Part shown: positions 1 through 12,149 of the stretch, piece by piece
Layout of the letters: each line of letters starts with the position of its first letter
Position numbering within the stretch: position 1 is the first letter of the stretch
Source of the DNA: Adiantum capillus-veneris
Taxonomy: Eukaryota > Streptophyta > Polypodiopsida > Polypodiales > Pteridaceae
Assembly (NCBI GenBank): GCA_014529385.2
Contig: CM043953.1
Location: 97,291,842 to 97,355,841 of the forward strand
Length of the DNA: 64,000 nt
Reading direction: 5' to 3'
Program-made: the position numbers and the translations under genes
Notes under the pieces: model-generated
Seen by the model: the letters and a program-made list of their open reading frames with translations, nothing else
Databases searched by the model: none
Told to the model about the DNA's origin: nothing

Positions 1-117
1 ATATGTCAATGGATAGCTCTTAAAGAATAAAATGTAGAAGTGCAATCACTTATAAATTTTATTTAGTTTGTATTCTTTTTTCCACAAGATTGTTTTTGTG
101 ATATGCTATCTAATAGC

Positions 118-1003
118 TTAAATATTATTCCACCTATTCATGCTTTCACCCATGTATCTTAGCGTGTTGGGTTCTCTCACAAAGACATCCCTCGTTCCTT
201 CTTCATGTCTTGGAGAAAATCCTGGTGGAATCCCCTTTGAGACATGTTTTATAAATGTTGATGGATTTGTAAGTCTAATTGGTGGTCTCTTGGTTTCACT
301 CAATGAGGTAGGAGCTACACTCCCATGAATAGCTATTTGGATGTTTGAGGTCCATTTGATTCCATAGTTTCAATGTTAGCTTCTTGCAAATCAGTCTCAA
401 AAAACCCTGGTACGCTTACACTCGGTTGAAAGTAGTAAGCACAGATTATAGTATCCATGTATGTATATATTTCTAGCTCAATTGGGTTGATAAGTTTGTA
501 CTCTCGTCCATGCTTATCTACCATTAGAACTTGCACTCCCTGATCATCTGTGTATGTGAAGGCATAGAGGTTCTTGTAGTCTGTCAACTCTTCAATGGTG
601 GAATTTAAACATCTATAGAAGTTTTTTTGATCCCCCCAATAGGTAACCTATAAAAGCCATCATAAGTGTCATCCGTTAGAACTCTCGTGGATTCATTGGT
701 TTTGATGAACCTCACGTTGGGTTTGTTGATTAGAGGATGCTTCTCCTCTAAGTCTCCAGCAATTTCCACTTTTGCTCTTTCAAACTCCCGTATTCTAGTT
801 GATTGGTTTGTCTTCCTGTGAGCTACATGATCACTTGACAAATATCCATGAGCCATTCCTTGAAGATTGGCTCGATATGATTGATAAGCCTCGTGGTCTT
901 GTCTCAAGCCTCTTGTTATAGGTGTTGCAGTATTTCTGGCTATTTGTGTAGGTGGCATAGCTCTGAGTTGAGTGGGAAACCCTAATGATGGATGAGTTGT
1001 CAT
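118..1003 (-). pseudogene. Broken retroelement-like ORF of unknown family
   Basis: Three minus-strand open segments follow one another in different frames: 1003-605, 587-333 and 303-118. The first opens with MTTHPSLGFP and is charged. The first frame change falls at a run of six G followed by seven A (minus strand, about 625-645); reading across it in the next frame continues as apparently coding sequence into 587-333. I do not recognise any domain. The position, downstream of a primer-binding site and a long leader on the same strand, suggests a gag or extra 5' ORF of an LTR retroelement running off the left edge. This is inference from context only. It could equally be an unrelated decayed gene. 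Confidence 0.35.
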
Positions 1004-1435
1004 GTTTAAGTCTCACTCAATACTCTCAAGATGTTCCTTGATAAGAACACCTTGGCTTAGTGCACACAATCCCTTTTTGCCCCTGGTCAAGTCTCTAAAA
1101 AGTCAGGAAATTGTGACTCTTTCGGTCTCTGGAAATTGGTTCTGGGTACCCTAAAAGTTTGGAATTAGAAAACCTAGAAAAATTTAGCTCTAGGTGTGTG
1201 CTATTGCCTACAAGCTTTCTTCCTAGCTATACTTGACTCAATTTGGAGTTGTCTATCAAAAGTTAGAGCAATTTTAGTGAACTGCACTTGGAACAACACT
1301 CAAAACAGTCTCAGGACCAGGACACAAACAAATTTTGTGCTTGTATCTTGGCTTCCAGAGGGTATTTTTCACTCAAACTTGAGATTTGGGATGTACTCAA
1401 GTAGACCTACAAACTTATGAAGTCAAATACCCTCA
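1004..1435. other. Noncoding stretch in presumed leader
   Basis: No supportable gene is seen. On the minus strand this lies between the 270-bp repeat array and the broken ORF, so it is probably part of the same element's leader. Confidence 0.3.
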
Positions 1436-3260
1436 CTATGTAGAGGTACACCGATCGCGACCATTGACCACATGTCATAGATTTGGAAGATTTTTGCACA
1501 GTAGCTAGACCTTGATGTCTTGATACCAAGTGTCTTTGTATTTTTGAATTTGGAGCTGTTTTGACCAATGAAAACCCAAATCCCAGGTGGTTTTGCGGTT
1601 ATTGGCCTGATTGTGTAACTGGGACTTTTGACCACTTTGTTTTTCTTTTCTGACCTTGCTCCTTTTGGAAAATATGTTGCACTAGATGTCAGCTACCTAC
1701 TCATAAATTTTCAATCCAAAATGTCACTGGGGTACACCGATCGCGATCATAGTTCCAGCTCCTTTTTGCATGAAATGTTAGGAGTTGATAGACATGGGTA
1801 TGATTAGTCTATTCCCAAACCCATTTTGCATTTGGATCACAAAAACTTGAATTTTCTCAAAATTTTGGTCTGAAGGATCAGTGATCAGTGTTTGCCCTAT
1901 TTGACAACTGTCTTTTGGTCTTTTGACCCTGGTTCTTTTGAGAAAGTTGTTTGTCTAGTTATCAGCTACCTACTCACCAAGTCTCAACTCAAAATGTCAC
2001 TATGGTGAAACTTGTGGATATGGTAGACAATGATGTGTACAGTCTACTCCCCAAATCTTTTTGAATTTCGATAAGAAAAAGTCAAGTTTTCACTAGATCT
2101 TGGTCTACTGCAGTGGTTTTCTGACTGTCTGCTATTTTTGGCTATTTTGGTCACTTTTTCGAATTTTGAAAACTCCTGGTATCTTATACAACCTAGGTGT
2201 ATGTGTGGGTCAAATCTGGGTCAGATTTGGGACTGAGGTACACCGATCGCGATCGTAGTTTGGAGCCCAAATAGGATGAAACTTCACCAGCTTGTTCACT
2301 AGGCTATTTTAAGACTACCTGCCAGACACTTTTGTATTTGGACTCAAAAAAGTCAAGAATTTACAGTTTATTGGTCTGAAGTGTCTGATTTTTCAATTTT
2401 ATCAGGTTTGATTTATTTTGATGTTTGATTTGGGATTTGAGAGTTACCTAGGCTTGTCCTATGCACAAGCTATCCCTCTGCATGGTTTCTTCCCAGTTTT
2501 GATGTGTTTTGGTCTACTAAAAGTCAATTTCTATGTTAGTTTAGCAGTTTTTGACTTGGATTTGTATTCAGTTGTTTTGACCAGTTTTTTGTGGTTTTTG
2601 ACCCTAGGTCCTTTAGACTTTTATGTTTGTGTACCCTTGAAGAGTCTACTCATCAAATCTGGTACATAACTGGGACTGAGGTACACCGATCGCGATTGTA
2701 ATTCTGAGCCCAAATTCAACCAAATTTGGCATGCTTGTAGACAGTGATGTTTTAAGGCTATCCCCCAAGTCTTTTTGCATTTGGATCACCAAAAGTCAAG
2801 ATTTTAGATTTTTTGGGTCTGTCAGGCTAGTTTTACCCAAGTGGCCTGATTTCCTTGATTTTTGATGTTTTTAGGTGTGGTTGCTTTAGACAAACTTGTT
2901 TAGAATCTTATCAGGAAGGCACATGTCAAATCTTGTACAATTCTGACACTGAGATACACCGATCGCGATCGTAGTTCTGAGCCCAAATTCAACCAAATTT
3001 GGCATGCTTGTAGACACTGGTGTTTTAAGGCTATCCCCCAAGTCTTTTTGCATTTGGATCACCAAAAGTCAAGATTTTACAGTTTCTGGGTCTGTTAGTC
3101 TAGTTTTACCCAAGTGGCCTGATTTCCTTGATTTTTGATGTTTTTGGGTGTGGTTGCTTTAGAAAAACTTGTTTAGAATCTTATCAGGAAGGCACATGTC
3201 AAATCTTGTAAAATTCTGACATTGAGGTACACATATCGTGATCGTAGTACCAGAGCCAAA
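1436..3260. repeat. Diverged ~270-bp tandem repeats with CGATCGCGATCG core
   Basis: A core close to GGTACACCGATCGCGATCG recurs near 1452, 1738, 2244, 2688, 2960 and 3233, with a degenerate unit near 2003. Neighbouring cores are 272 and 273 bp apart in the best preserved part. The units starting near 2688 and 2960 are very similar over their whole length (shared text such as TTTGGCATGCTTGTAGACA). The core is a perfect 12-bp palindrome at 2244-2255 and 2960-2971 and a near-match elsewhere. The array sits between the minus-strand primer site and the broken ORF, so it is probably an expanded leader repeat of an LTR element. Confidence 0.75.
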
Positions 3261-3775
3261 TCTGATGAAATTTTACAGGCTCTCTCTGACAAGTATTTCC
3301 CAGTATTTGGTGCTACCACTTTGTGATTTGAATCAATTTTAGATGTGTTTGGTCAGATTTTCTAATTTTAGAGTCTCATGGCCCTTTTGCCAAAGTTATG
3401 GTTTTCTGGTGTTTTTGACTCTATCTTTTGCCCCAAATATGACTGGAATGTGATTTACTTATCCTACTCCTAAGTACAAAAATGAAAGAACATAAGAAAA
3501 TGAATCAAACAAAACAAACAGGATAAAAAATGGATGATGGATCAGTACTCAATCAGTACAAAGAAATTTGAAGAGAAAAAAGGCTTAAAGCAACCTCACT
3601 CACAACTCCCTATATCTCTCAAGAGTAGATCTAGCCAGTCCACCGACCCTAGACTCCACTAAGCACTAAACCCCTGTCTAGATGCTTCACTGAAATGTAA
3701 ATGGAATGGAAATTATCTTTTGGAACAATAAGAAAACTCTGAATACGCCTCGGTCACTCATCACCTAAGATTCAT
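3261..3775. other. Noncoding stretch next to primer site
   Basis: No gene is seen. It lies just inside the presumed 5' LTR, between the repeat array and the primer-binding site of the minus-strand element. Confidence 0.3.
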
Positions 3776-3794
3776 TCCCCGGCAACAGCTCCAA
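3776..3794 (-). promoter_or_regulatory. Primer-binding site of an LTR retroelement
   Basis: The minus strand reads TTGGAGCTGTTGCCGGGGA, which closely resembles the TGGCGCCGTTGCCGGGGA primer site used by plant Athila/Tat-type Ty3/gypsy elements. It abuts a sequence ending in CA on the minus strand, as expected directly downstream of a 5' LTR. It orients the element to the minus strand. Confidence 0.6.
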
Positions 3795-4740
3795 TGTTTG
3801 CGAGTCGCCGCGACGGACGTCCATAGCATAGCCTTCAGGCATCAACATAAATATCAATACCAGGGAAGCGACTCGGATGAGGCATGGAAACTCACTAGGG
3901 TGTCAATCCTAATGAAGTGAACTCAAAGAGATGCAACTACTAACTCTTCAAGAAAATCAATCGCACTAAATCTAAGTAATCTGCATATGTCCTTCTACAC
4001 AGCTCTACACTCATCACGCCCGTTCACCATGCAAACCATGCATGAAATTTGAAGGAAATCTACAAGGGACTATCAAGAACATATCCTATCAGTGTCACAG
4101 CATTCTAGGGAGATACATGGATTGCGATTGTTCGTCCCAAAGTACACAAAAACAGTAAACGGATGATCCTAAAGGGTCGTTTTTGGGTCCCTAAAGCCTC
4201 TACTAGGGTCAAAACAACATAAAATACGCATATAAACAATCATAATAGCGATTTAAGGCCTAAACGGATGCGTTTGAAACCTTCACCGAATCTTGAATGC
4301 TTACACTTGAATGGAAGATCAGAGTAAGAGGAACACAATGCAAGAATCAAAAGTGAATTTGGATTACCATAGCCACAGAAGCGATGATTACACGTTGGAG
4401 CAAAGAGATAGCTCTCTGTGCGTAACGCAATAGTCACTTATCTTCACAAAATAATCTCCCTTTCCCACTAACCTTAGTGTATTATATACCTAGGGCTTTC
4501 TAAAGTGACCGGCGGCCAACTTCTCATGGACCTTTACATACATCATTGGAAAAATTACATCTTTGACTTAGACTTGACATAGACGATTTTCATTAGGCTT
4601 TTATAGGGTTTGATGTATTAAACATTGGAGAAATAATGTGACCACATCAAAACTTTGGCCGGCTGACCCAACGGGCACCTTGGCTAGGTGGGCACTTGTG
4701 TGTTGTTATCACCTCCAAACAATGATTAAATAAACAACTT
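3795..4740 (-). repeat. Putative 5' LTR (right boundary uncertain)
   Basis: The left edge (TGTTTGCGAG on the plus strand) is set by the primer site at 3776-3794. A minus-strand TATA-like GGTATATAAT lies at 4481-4490, a reasonable place for a U3 promoter. The outer boundary is not visible because the matching 3' LTR is outside the window and the TNP2-like sequence starts near 4750. Confidence 0.45.
4481..4490 (-). promoter_or_regulatory. TATA-like box in putative LTR
   Basis: GGTATATAAT on the minus strand inside the putative LTR. It is consistent with the promoter of the leftward element. The sequence match is the only support. Confidence 0.35.
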
Positions 4741-4749
4741 TTGGCGTGT

Positions 4750-7700
4750 TCAGGACATCGACTGGGATGATTGTTGTCCCCATGGAGGCCCTGAGCATCA
4801 TCGTTGGCTCAAGGAGAAACTCCCTTGTCCTTGCGCCAAGTGCAAAACAACAATCCCTCGCTTGAGGCGCATTGCTTTGGAGCACGTGGAGAACTCACCC
4901 GTCGCTTGAGGAGGTGCTCCATTGTTCTATGTTCGGTGGTGGTGCACCAGTGTGCAAGGCCAAACGGCAGAGGCAAGAGCGACTGGGCAATTTGGGTGTA
5001 CCGCATGGTGATCCTCCCATTGGCTATGTGCCGGTAGCTCCTATGGCATCTCCATCGCACTTTGAGGTAGAGGATGAGCACATGTTCCACATGTATGATG
5101 AGTTACTAGCTCATGAGCGCGACGTGTGCGAGGAGGATTGTCAGCCCTGCACTAAATGGGCTGCCAAAACAGAGGATAGATTGATGACAAGTGCCCGAAC
5201 ACCTCTTTACAACGGTGCACGGTACTTGGTGCTCCGAGCATTGTTGGAAGTACTTAACTTGCAATCAAAATTCGTTTGGAGTAATGCAAGTGTCGATGCA
5301 CTACTTTTGTAAGTATGGAATGTGTCTTTTATATACTCTCCACTCACTTTATGGTGTCGTCTTCTAGGAATTATACGAATACACATGTTTATTGTAGTTT
5401 GATGGGAAAAATGTTGCCAAAAGATCACCACATGCCTCCAAATTGTCGCCGAGTTAGATCGTTTGTCATTGCACTTGGAATGGAGTATGAGCGCATCTAT
5501 GCGTGCGTCAACGATTGCATGCTATACCGCAATGAGCATGCACATGCTACCTCCTGTCTCATGTGCGGAGAGGCACGATACAAGATAGGAGTGACTGGGG
5601 CACACCTACCCCACAAGGTATTGAGACATTTTCCATTAATTCCTCGCATCAAACACATGTTTAAAAGCAGGTCTATCGTAGAGCTTCTCACGTGGCACAC
5701 AAACCATCGCTCAAATGATGGAATGATGTGTGTCCCTACCGATCCACCTCCATGGAGGCACATCGAAACTCAATGGCCAGAGTTTGGGTTGGAGCCTCGA
5801 CACTTGAGGCTTGGGTTAGCAAGTGATGGTTTCAACCCCTTCGGCGCTAAGTCTACTTCATGGACCACTTGGCCTGTGGTGATCGTCAACTACAATATTC
5901 CACCATGGGAGACAACCAAGAAGGGAAATATACTTCTTTCCTTCCTTGTTCCAAGGAAGTACAAAGTGTCAAATATTGACATTTACCTCAAGCCCCTCAT
6001 TGAGGAGGTGGAAGAGTTATGGAGAGTCATTCCTGTTGTCGATGTCTCACTTGCAAAGGGGAGGCCATTGTGAGGGGAATCATTATGTGGACTATGCATG
6101 ACTATCCTCTGGACTTGGAGAGATTTTTGGTATCCCCCTTTACTCTATCTCTCTTTCCCTCTCTCCCTTTAGTTCAACTCATCTCTCTAACCATATGATC
6201 CATATGATATGTATGCAGGGTTGTCCATATCGGGGCACAATGCATGTCCTACTTGTGGGCCGTCGTTCATGATGGAGAGGCCCGATTCCTTGCGCAAGGT
6301 AACCTATCCAAACAACCATCGTTTCTTACCCCTAGGGCATAACAATCACAAGGCTCCAACAAACTCCTCTAAAGCTCACGATGGCAGATGGGGCAACCAT
6401 TTGGGAAGAACACCACAACAACAATCCGGCTCCGTGTCCTCCACCAAAAGGTATGTCAAGGTATTCCATATTGGAAGGACTTAAAAATACAACACCTCTT
6501 GGATCCCATGCACATATTCAAGAATGTAGCCCAAACACTATGGGACCACATTATTGGAAAAAAGGACTCTTTGGGTGTGAGGGAGGATTTTGAGTATGTG
6601 TATATGTCGAGACAAGAAAGTCAGGGACACTATTTTCAAACTAGGAGAGCTAGTAAGGTACACCACAAGACTCCACTCCACTATACCTTTTTTATGTACA
6701 CAATAATTTCAACTAGCACTTAGTGTATCCTTGTGTGTTTTCTTACAGATTTGTGAGCTCCAAGGAAATCAAAATAGATGCTATCCCTGCTGCTCAAACA
6801 CTTGCAATAGAAACTGTAGTGCCATTGAAGATGCATTTCCTTGATTGGTCCTTCTTAGTCAAATTCACCTATTGGTTCACGTGGTGGAGGAGATCGCTAC
6901 ACGTGGAGTAGTGCACGCATGATGGATGTTCTTCTTAGAGAGGTTTTCAAAGACTCTCAAAGATTTTGTGCGGCTATGGTCTCAACTAGAGGCATGTATC
7001 GCCGAAGGGTGAATCGTTCAAGAAGTATTTTTTTACGTATCAGAGTATTTGGAACAAGTTGATCCTTCAATGCCTCGCAGGTGGTCACACGAGGAAGATG
7101 CAAGGATGACTTCACACTTGCCACATGGAAAGGAGAAACTACTTAACATGGATATGAATCTATTCCGAGTGGTCAATAACTTTTTCATTCTCAATGCAAA
7201 GATTATGACCAAGTGGGTGGACTTGTGGACAGCGGCAAAGGCAAGGCGTTTGCAAGAGAGGGAAGCATGGAAACAAGCACATGGAGGAAGGAGGACACCC
7301 CCAGTGCCTAGACACCTTGCATGTTTCCCAGATCTCATTAGTGCAGAGGGGATTCATGAGAGAATGATCGAGGCAAAAGCGTGCAAAGAAGACATCACCA
7401 GCAAAGAATGGGAGTATGCACGAGGCTAAGTATCAAAGGTAGAGTACTCATATACCTAAACCATATTGTGATGCTATTTCTTGAAATTATCTTTAATGTG
7501 TATTTGATAAATTAATATATTTGTCTATTTTGTAGTGCCTTTCATTTAACTCTATGTGGTGAAAGGGTCGTCACTTTCGTACGTGCCACATTGACGAGAT
7601 TAGAAACACCATGGATTGTGCCATCATGGGCAACTTTGACACAGACGGTGATGAAGCCAGGTATACTGCGGAACTATTGAAAGGATACTAATGGCTAATT

Positions 7701-8261
7701 TTAGAACCTTTCATACCTTCATCTTCGAGTGCAAGTGGTTTGCAAATGTGTCTAGATGACATGAGAATGGCCTCTACATGGTGGACTCTAGCGTGCATCA
7801 CACAGGGAGGTATGACAATTTAGTTTTACCGCGGAATTGTGAGCAGGTGAGTGACATGTACCTTTTTTATTCTTATTTTCTTGTAGTGTTAGTTATATCA
7901 ATGTTACTCACTTTGAGCTTCTATTTTATAGGTCATCTATATCCCAGCAATCCACCAACCAAAACTTTGGTTCGTAATTCCTGTAACACCTCGGGAGAGA
8001 ACCATTTTTTCCACTAATGAAGTGGAGACTATCTTCGACCCTCTTCCACCTCCGACTTTGGATTAGGTGGAAACAAAAGAGAGGGAGGTCAATGAATCAA
8101 GTCTGGCGGCAGCAAGTCTTAGCGAGGGTGATTGTCATGATGATGAAGATGATGAGATGGAGGATGATGAACTCAAAGATGATGAAGGCAATGTATCCAC
8201 AAACGACAATTCCATTTCTCTCTTTATTGATTTAGGAGCCATGGGCTTAGAAATTGGATGA
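4750..8261 (+). pseudogene. CACTA transposase TNP2, decayed copy
   Basis: The segments match, in order, the TNP2-type transposase at 40640-44367. Near 4756 there is an N-terminal Cys-rich region (LPCPCAKCKTTIPRLRRIAL). At 5180-5310 comes TPLYNGAR and FVWSNASVDALL. At 5330-6072 is the large Transposase_21 region, with GLASDGFNPFG and VNYNIPPWETTKKG. At 6209-6270 is SGHNACPTCGPSF. Near 6470-6640 is LLDPMHIFKNVAQTLWDHIIGKKD. At 7049-7429 is a C-terminal part ending SKEWEYARG. A last exon near 7930-8069 is followed in frame, after a TAG, by an acidic tail (8067-8261). CACTA transposases cut and paste elements with CACTA ends. Frameshifts and stops (for example after 4899, at 6071 and at 8064) show this copy is dead. 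Some gaps look like introns rather than damage. No terminal repeats were identified around it. Confidence 0.8.
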
Positions 8262-8465
8262 TGCTTCATATAGAGATATTTTGGAAGATGATTCATAAAC
8301 ATTTTGCAGTTATGAAGTTTCTTGGTCGTGTAATCCATTCATCTCTCTCTCCCCCCTCTTCCTCTCTTTAGATTTGAGAATATGCTCAATTATGTTAATC
8401 CAATGACAATGATTATTTTAGTTGTAACCAAGTGTAATGCTATATCCCCCCCGCCTTCTTTCTCC

Positions 8466-9446
8466 TCCCTCTTTCTTGTTGAAACTTGGGAGTATGATAC
8501 ACAAAGGATTAACGGCTTGGAGGATTACAATGTACATTCATTGATGTGGTCAAAGAATCTCAAGCAACGAAGAGGACAAGGAGGGGTAGCATGTATGATT
8601 AAGAAAGGATTGGAAGATTTTGTATCAATTGTAAAAGATGACAAGTACAAACGTTATGTATGGCTGAAAATTATGACACCAAAAAGAGCACCCATTTTTG
8701 TAGCCGGTTGCTACATTCCTCATCATGATTCTCCCTTTTATGCTTGCATGGATAGAGATCAGCCATTTTCTGATTTAGAAGAGGACATTACTTATTTCAA
8801 AGGTGAAGGTGATGTTATTGTATTTAGGGATATGAATGCTCGCACAAAAACATTGCAACATGATACTCAACAATTTGATATGCCATACATTTCAAGGGAT
8901 TTGGAGGAAGTTCACTTGTATGATCGTACGTCAATGGATGAGAAAGAGCCGGATCACTATGGAAAGTTACTTTTACACATGTGTAATAGCACGGGTATGC
9001 TCATTGCCAATGGTGTATCTTTGTGGAGTGGAACCAATGGATTTACATGTAGGAGACATAATGGGGATAGTGTGATTGACTATATGCTACTCTTTGAAGC
9101 CATCATGTATCACATAAAGAGTTTTATGTCTGGTCAATGGACCTCAGAATCCGACCATCGCACCTTATGTATTGACCTTTCATGTGGAGAAGCAACTAAG
9201 CATGATAATCTCAGCCAAAGGAAAGAGAAGTTATCACTATGTATGGATTTCAAACGGGCACCAATGTACATTGAAATGGTTGAGCAAAAATTATGGATGA
9301 CAAAGCTTCAATGTGATGCACCATTGGAAACTAAATGGGAAGCTTTCAAGAAAGCTATTTGTTCTTGTGCGGAAGAATGCTTTGCCATAAAGCATCTCCA
9401 TGGTATCAACAAAGATAGATCACGCAAAAGGTGGTTTGATAAATAA
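8466..9446 (+). pseudogene. LINE ORF2, endonuclease part
   Basis: This is the apurinic-endonuclease-like domain that nicks target DNA. Visible motifs are LFLVETW (start of the preserved part), FRDMNART (family GDFNxR; the catalytic-type D and N remain but the leading G is R), SVIDYML and SESDHRTLCIDL (the terminal SDH motif). The first roughly 40-50 residues of the domain, including the first catalytic Asn, are absent. The open frame starts at 8382, but sequence before about 8460 does not look like endonuclease. A TAA at 9444-9446 separates it from the reverse transcriptase, which continues in the same frame, so only one nonsense change divides ORF2. Confidence 0.8.
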
Positions 9447-11753
9447 TGTCAAGATGCTCGAAAGTCTTTGATAAATCTTGATGCAACTATGGACAAAGAC
9501 AACTATCAAAGTCATTTGTATACATACAAGGCATTGATTCAAAAGAAGAGAAGAAGATGGGAAGTAAAGCAACAAGAATTTCAAGTCCAAGAAAAGGCAC
9601 ATGCATGTGCAAGATTTTGGAGAAACTTGAGGGGCAAGCGGGTTGAGAATTTTGGTAACTTGAGTCTAGTGGATATGTACACACATTGTAGGCAATTATA
9701 TGAGCAAGAAAATGCTGAAAAAATGCCATTTTATGGTTCATTCCCACGTATGCCCTCTTTTTTTACTATTGAGGATGTATGCGGTGGGCTTGAAAAGTTG
9801 GCCACTCGCAAAGTGGGAGATCTTCAAGGTATCAAGCCGGAGATGATCAAATGGACGGGAGATTTTACCCATGAGTGGATGTGTGATATGTTCAACCTTG
9901 CACTTCAACATGGTATGCCTTATGATTGGAGTACTAATTGGGTTAAGCCTTTGCATAAACGAGGGGATGTAAAGAATGTAAGCAACTACCGGACTATAAT
10001 GATTGGGTCTCTTATGGAAAAGTTATTTGGGTGCATAATGGAGATGAAATTGAGTGATTGGGTTGAAGAGAATGGCAAGCGTGCAAAGGGACAAGCGGGT
10101 TTTCGTCGATGCCATAGCACCATTGATCATCTTGTCACTCTTCGTGTTCTCATGGAGGAAAGTCGGTTGAAAGGCAAGCGATTGTATTGTTGTTTTGTGG
10201 ACTTTAAGAAAGCCTTTGATATGATTCCACATAACAATTTGTGGAGAAGGATGGAAGAACTCCAAGTGCCAAGTGAGTTTATGCTTGCGGTTTCTCGGAT
10301 TTATGAGAAGGTGATTTGTCAATTGTGCATGGGAAGAGAAATTTCAGAAATTTTTGTAAGCACTATTGGGGTTAAACAAGGATGTCCATTGTCACCAACT
10401 CTCTTTGGTCTATGCATCGATCAATTGGAACAAATGGTACTTGACTTTATGCAAGAAGAAGGCATTGAAGTGGTCACTATTTGCAATGCGGTAATCATGC
10501 TTTTGTTGTATGCGGATGATGTAGTGCTTCTAGCACACACTTTAGAAGATGCACAAAAGCTTATGGTTGTCCTTGAGAACTTTTTCTTGCATAGTGGGCT
10601 GATTGTAAATGAATCCAAAACAAAGGTTATGCTTGTGAAAACCAACCATAAGGAGAAGCCATGCATTGTGTACAACAATGAGACACTTGAAGTTGTTGAG
10701 AGCTTTAAGTACCTTGGCCTTGAGGTTCCATCCAATCACAAGTGGCATGAATGTGCTATGCGTCGTTTGGAAGCGGGAAAGAGAGCATATTATGCATTTG
10801 AGAACATGTGTAATGCGGGAAACATCAAGTGTTGGGTTCTCAAGAAGTATCTTTTTGATGCATTGGTGACACCGGTTCTTCTTTATGGAGTTGAAGTGTG
10901 GGGCGGGAGCATCTCAAAGTCTACTTGGAAAGAGTTTGAGAATGTCCAAAAGCGTTTTCTTACAAACTTTCTCCAAGTTAAGACACAAACACCATATATG
11001 CTCCTACTTCTTGAGTCGGGATCTCTTCCAATTGAGGTTATGGGCATGGAAAGGGTTGTGGAGTACATGATAAAGATGTGTCAAAACCCCTCACATCGAC
11101 TTCCTACAATTGCATGGGAAGCAAGCAAAAAAGTTCAAAAGACGCATAAAAGCAAGATCTTGAGCACGGGATGGATGCAAGACATAAAGAAGTGGTTTGG
11201 GAGATGGGATGCATTACACTTGCTACATGATGCTTCAATTGACTCTCAAGTGAATGAAGCTTTTCTACAACGCCAATGTATTACGGCTTGGGAGAAATGC
11301 GGTGGGTCACGCTTCATACATTACACAACCCATATTGCCCCCAACTACAAAACCATGTTCTTCGCTGAGAGAGGAAACCGTACTCACACTTACATGCTTG
11401 AGCCTATTCCCTTGTCCGCGATACGCACTATCGCAGCGATTCGGCTTAGCTCCCATTTCCTTCGATGCGAGATAGGGCGTTGGGGCAATGGAGAAGAGTC
11501 AAATCGACTGTGCACATTATGCTCATTGCAAGTTCGAGAGTCTGAGTACCACACACTACTAGAGTGCTCAGCTTTTGGTCACATCCGAACTTGCTTCTCT
11601 CACATTTTCAGCCATAACTTAGACCTACACACTTTCCTCTCCCAGCCAAAGTGTGGGCTCTCCATTGCGACTCTCATCACTACAATTTTGGATCATCGAG
11701 AGTCACTCATCAGCCATACACATACTACATCACATGTAACTTTGGTCCCATAG
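9447..11753 (+). pseudogene. LINE ORF2, reverse transcriptase and C-terminal part
   Basis: The open frame from 9468 (761 codons) continues in frame with the endonuclease upstream. Motifs in order: GIKPEMIKW, WVKPLHKRGDVKNVSNYRTI, GQAGFRRCHSTIDHL, CCFVDFKKAFDMIPH (first catalytic Asp), GVKQGCPLSPTLFGL, LLYADDVVLLA (YADD catalytic centre, near 10507) and ESFKYLGLEV. The C-terminal half carries LCTLCSLQVRESEYHTLLEC, a zf-RVT-like Cys/His motif. It would copy LINE RNA at a nicked target. The reverse transcriptase itself is undamaged, so the insertion is not very old. The clade (L1-like or RTE-like) is not settled; the short 3' UTR and microsatellite tail slightly favour an RTE-like element. Confidence 0.9.
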
Positions 11754-11900
11754 GTCATATTTGACCTCCGAGGACGATAATAAAATCTATCTATCTATCT
11801 CTCTCTCTCTTTCTCTTCTTTTTTAAATTTGAAAACTATGTACGATATTCTAATTTTTATTGAGAGGAGGGAAACACCAAAATTTGAGGGGAGGGGGGGA

Positions 11901-11901
<1 letters not shown>

Positions 11902-11933
<32 letters not shown>
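11902..11933. repeat. Poly-G tract (about 32 G)
   Basis: An uninterrupted G run within a G-rich stretch from 11885. It may be a real mononucleotide repeat, but length in such tracts is prone to sequencing error. Confidence 0.85.
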
Positions 11934-11937
<4 letters not shown>

Positions 11938-12149
11938 GCCAGAATTTGAAATTTTGGGTGCTAAATTTGGCTATCGGATATAGCAACAATAATATACGCT
12001 GATAATAACAGCGTTAATTTACGCGGTAATAACACCGGAAACAGTCATGATAATATTTTAAACACAAAAGAAAACCACCCTCCTCTCTCTTGTTTCTCTA
12101 CTTGAATTTGCACCTTCTCTCTAAAAATGCGATAAAACAGCGCAGTAAA
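11934..12149. other. AT-rich noncoding stretch
   Basis: No gene is seen between the poly-G tract and the left arm of the fold-back. Confidence 0.4.

Larger units (their letters stand above)
8385..11803 (+). mobile_element. 5'-truncated LINE (non-LTR retrotransposon)
   Basis: A single frame encodes an AP-type endonuclease followed by reverse transcriptase and a C-terminal Cys/His motif. The 3' end is typical: a very short 3' UTR after the stop at 11753, then AATAAAATC and a (CTAT)n tail that runs into (CT)n. The endonuclease lacks its usual first segment, so the copy is 5'-truncated, as expected from incomplete target-primed reverse transcription. The exact 5' edge (somewhere in 8380-8470) is uncertain. 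Confidence 0.85.

Noticed and set aside
4804-5090. Overlapping ORFs on both strands as separate genes
   Set aside because: Shadows of the TNP2 N-terminal region, whose Cys motif is in another frame.
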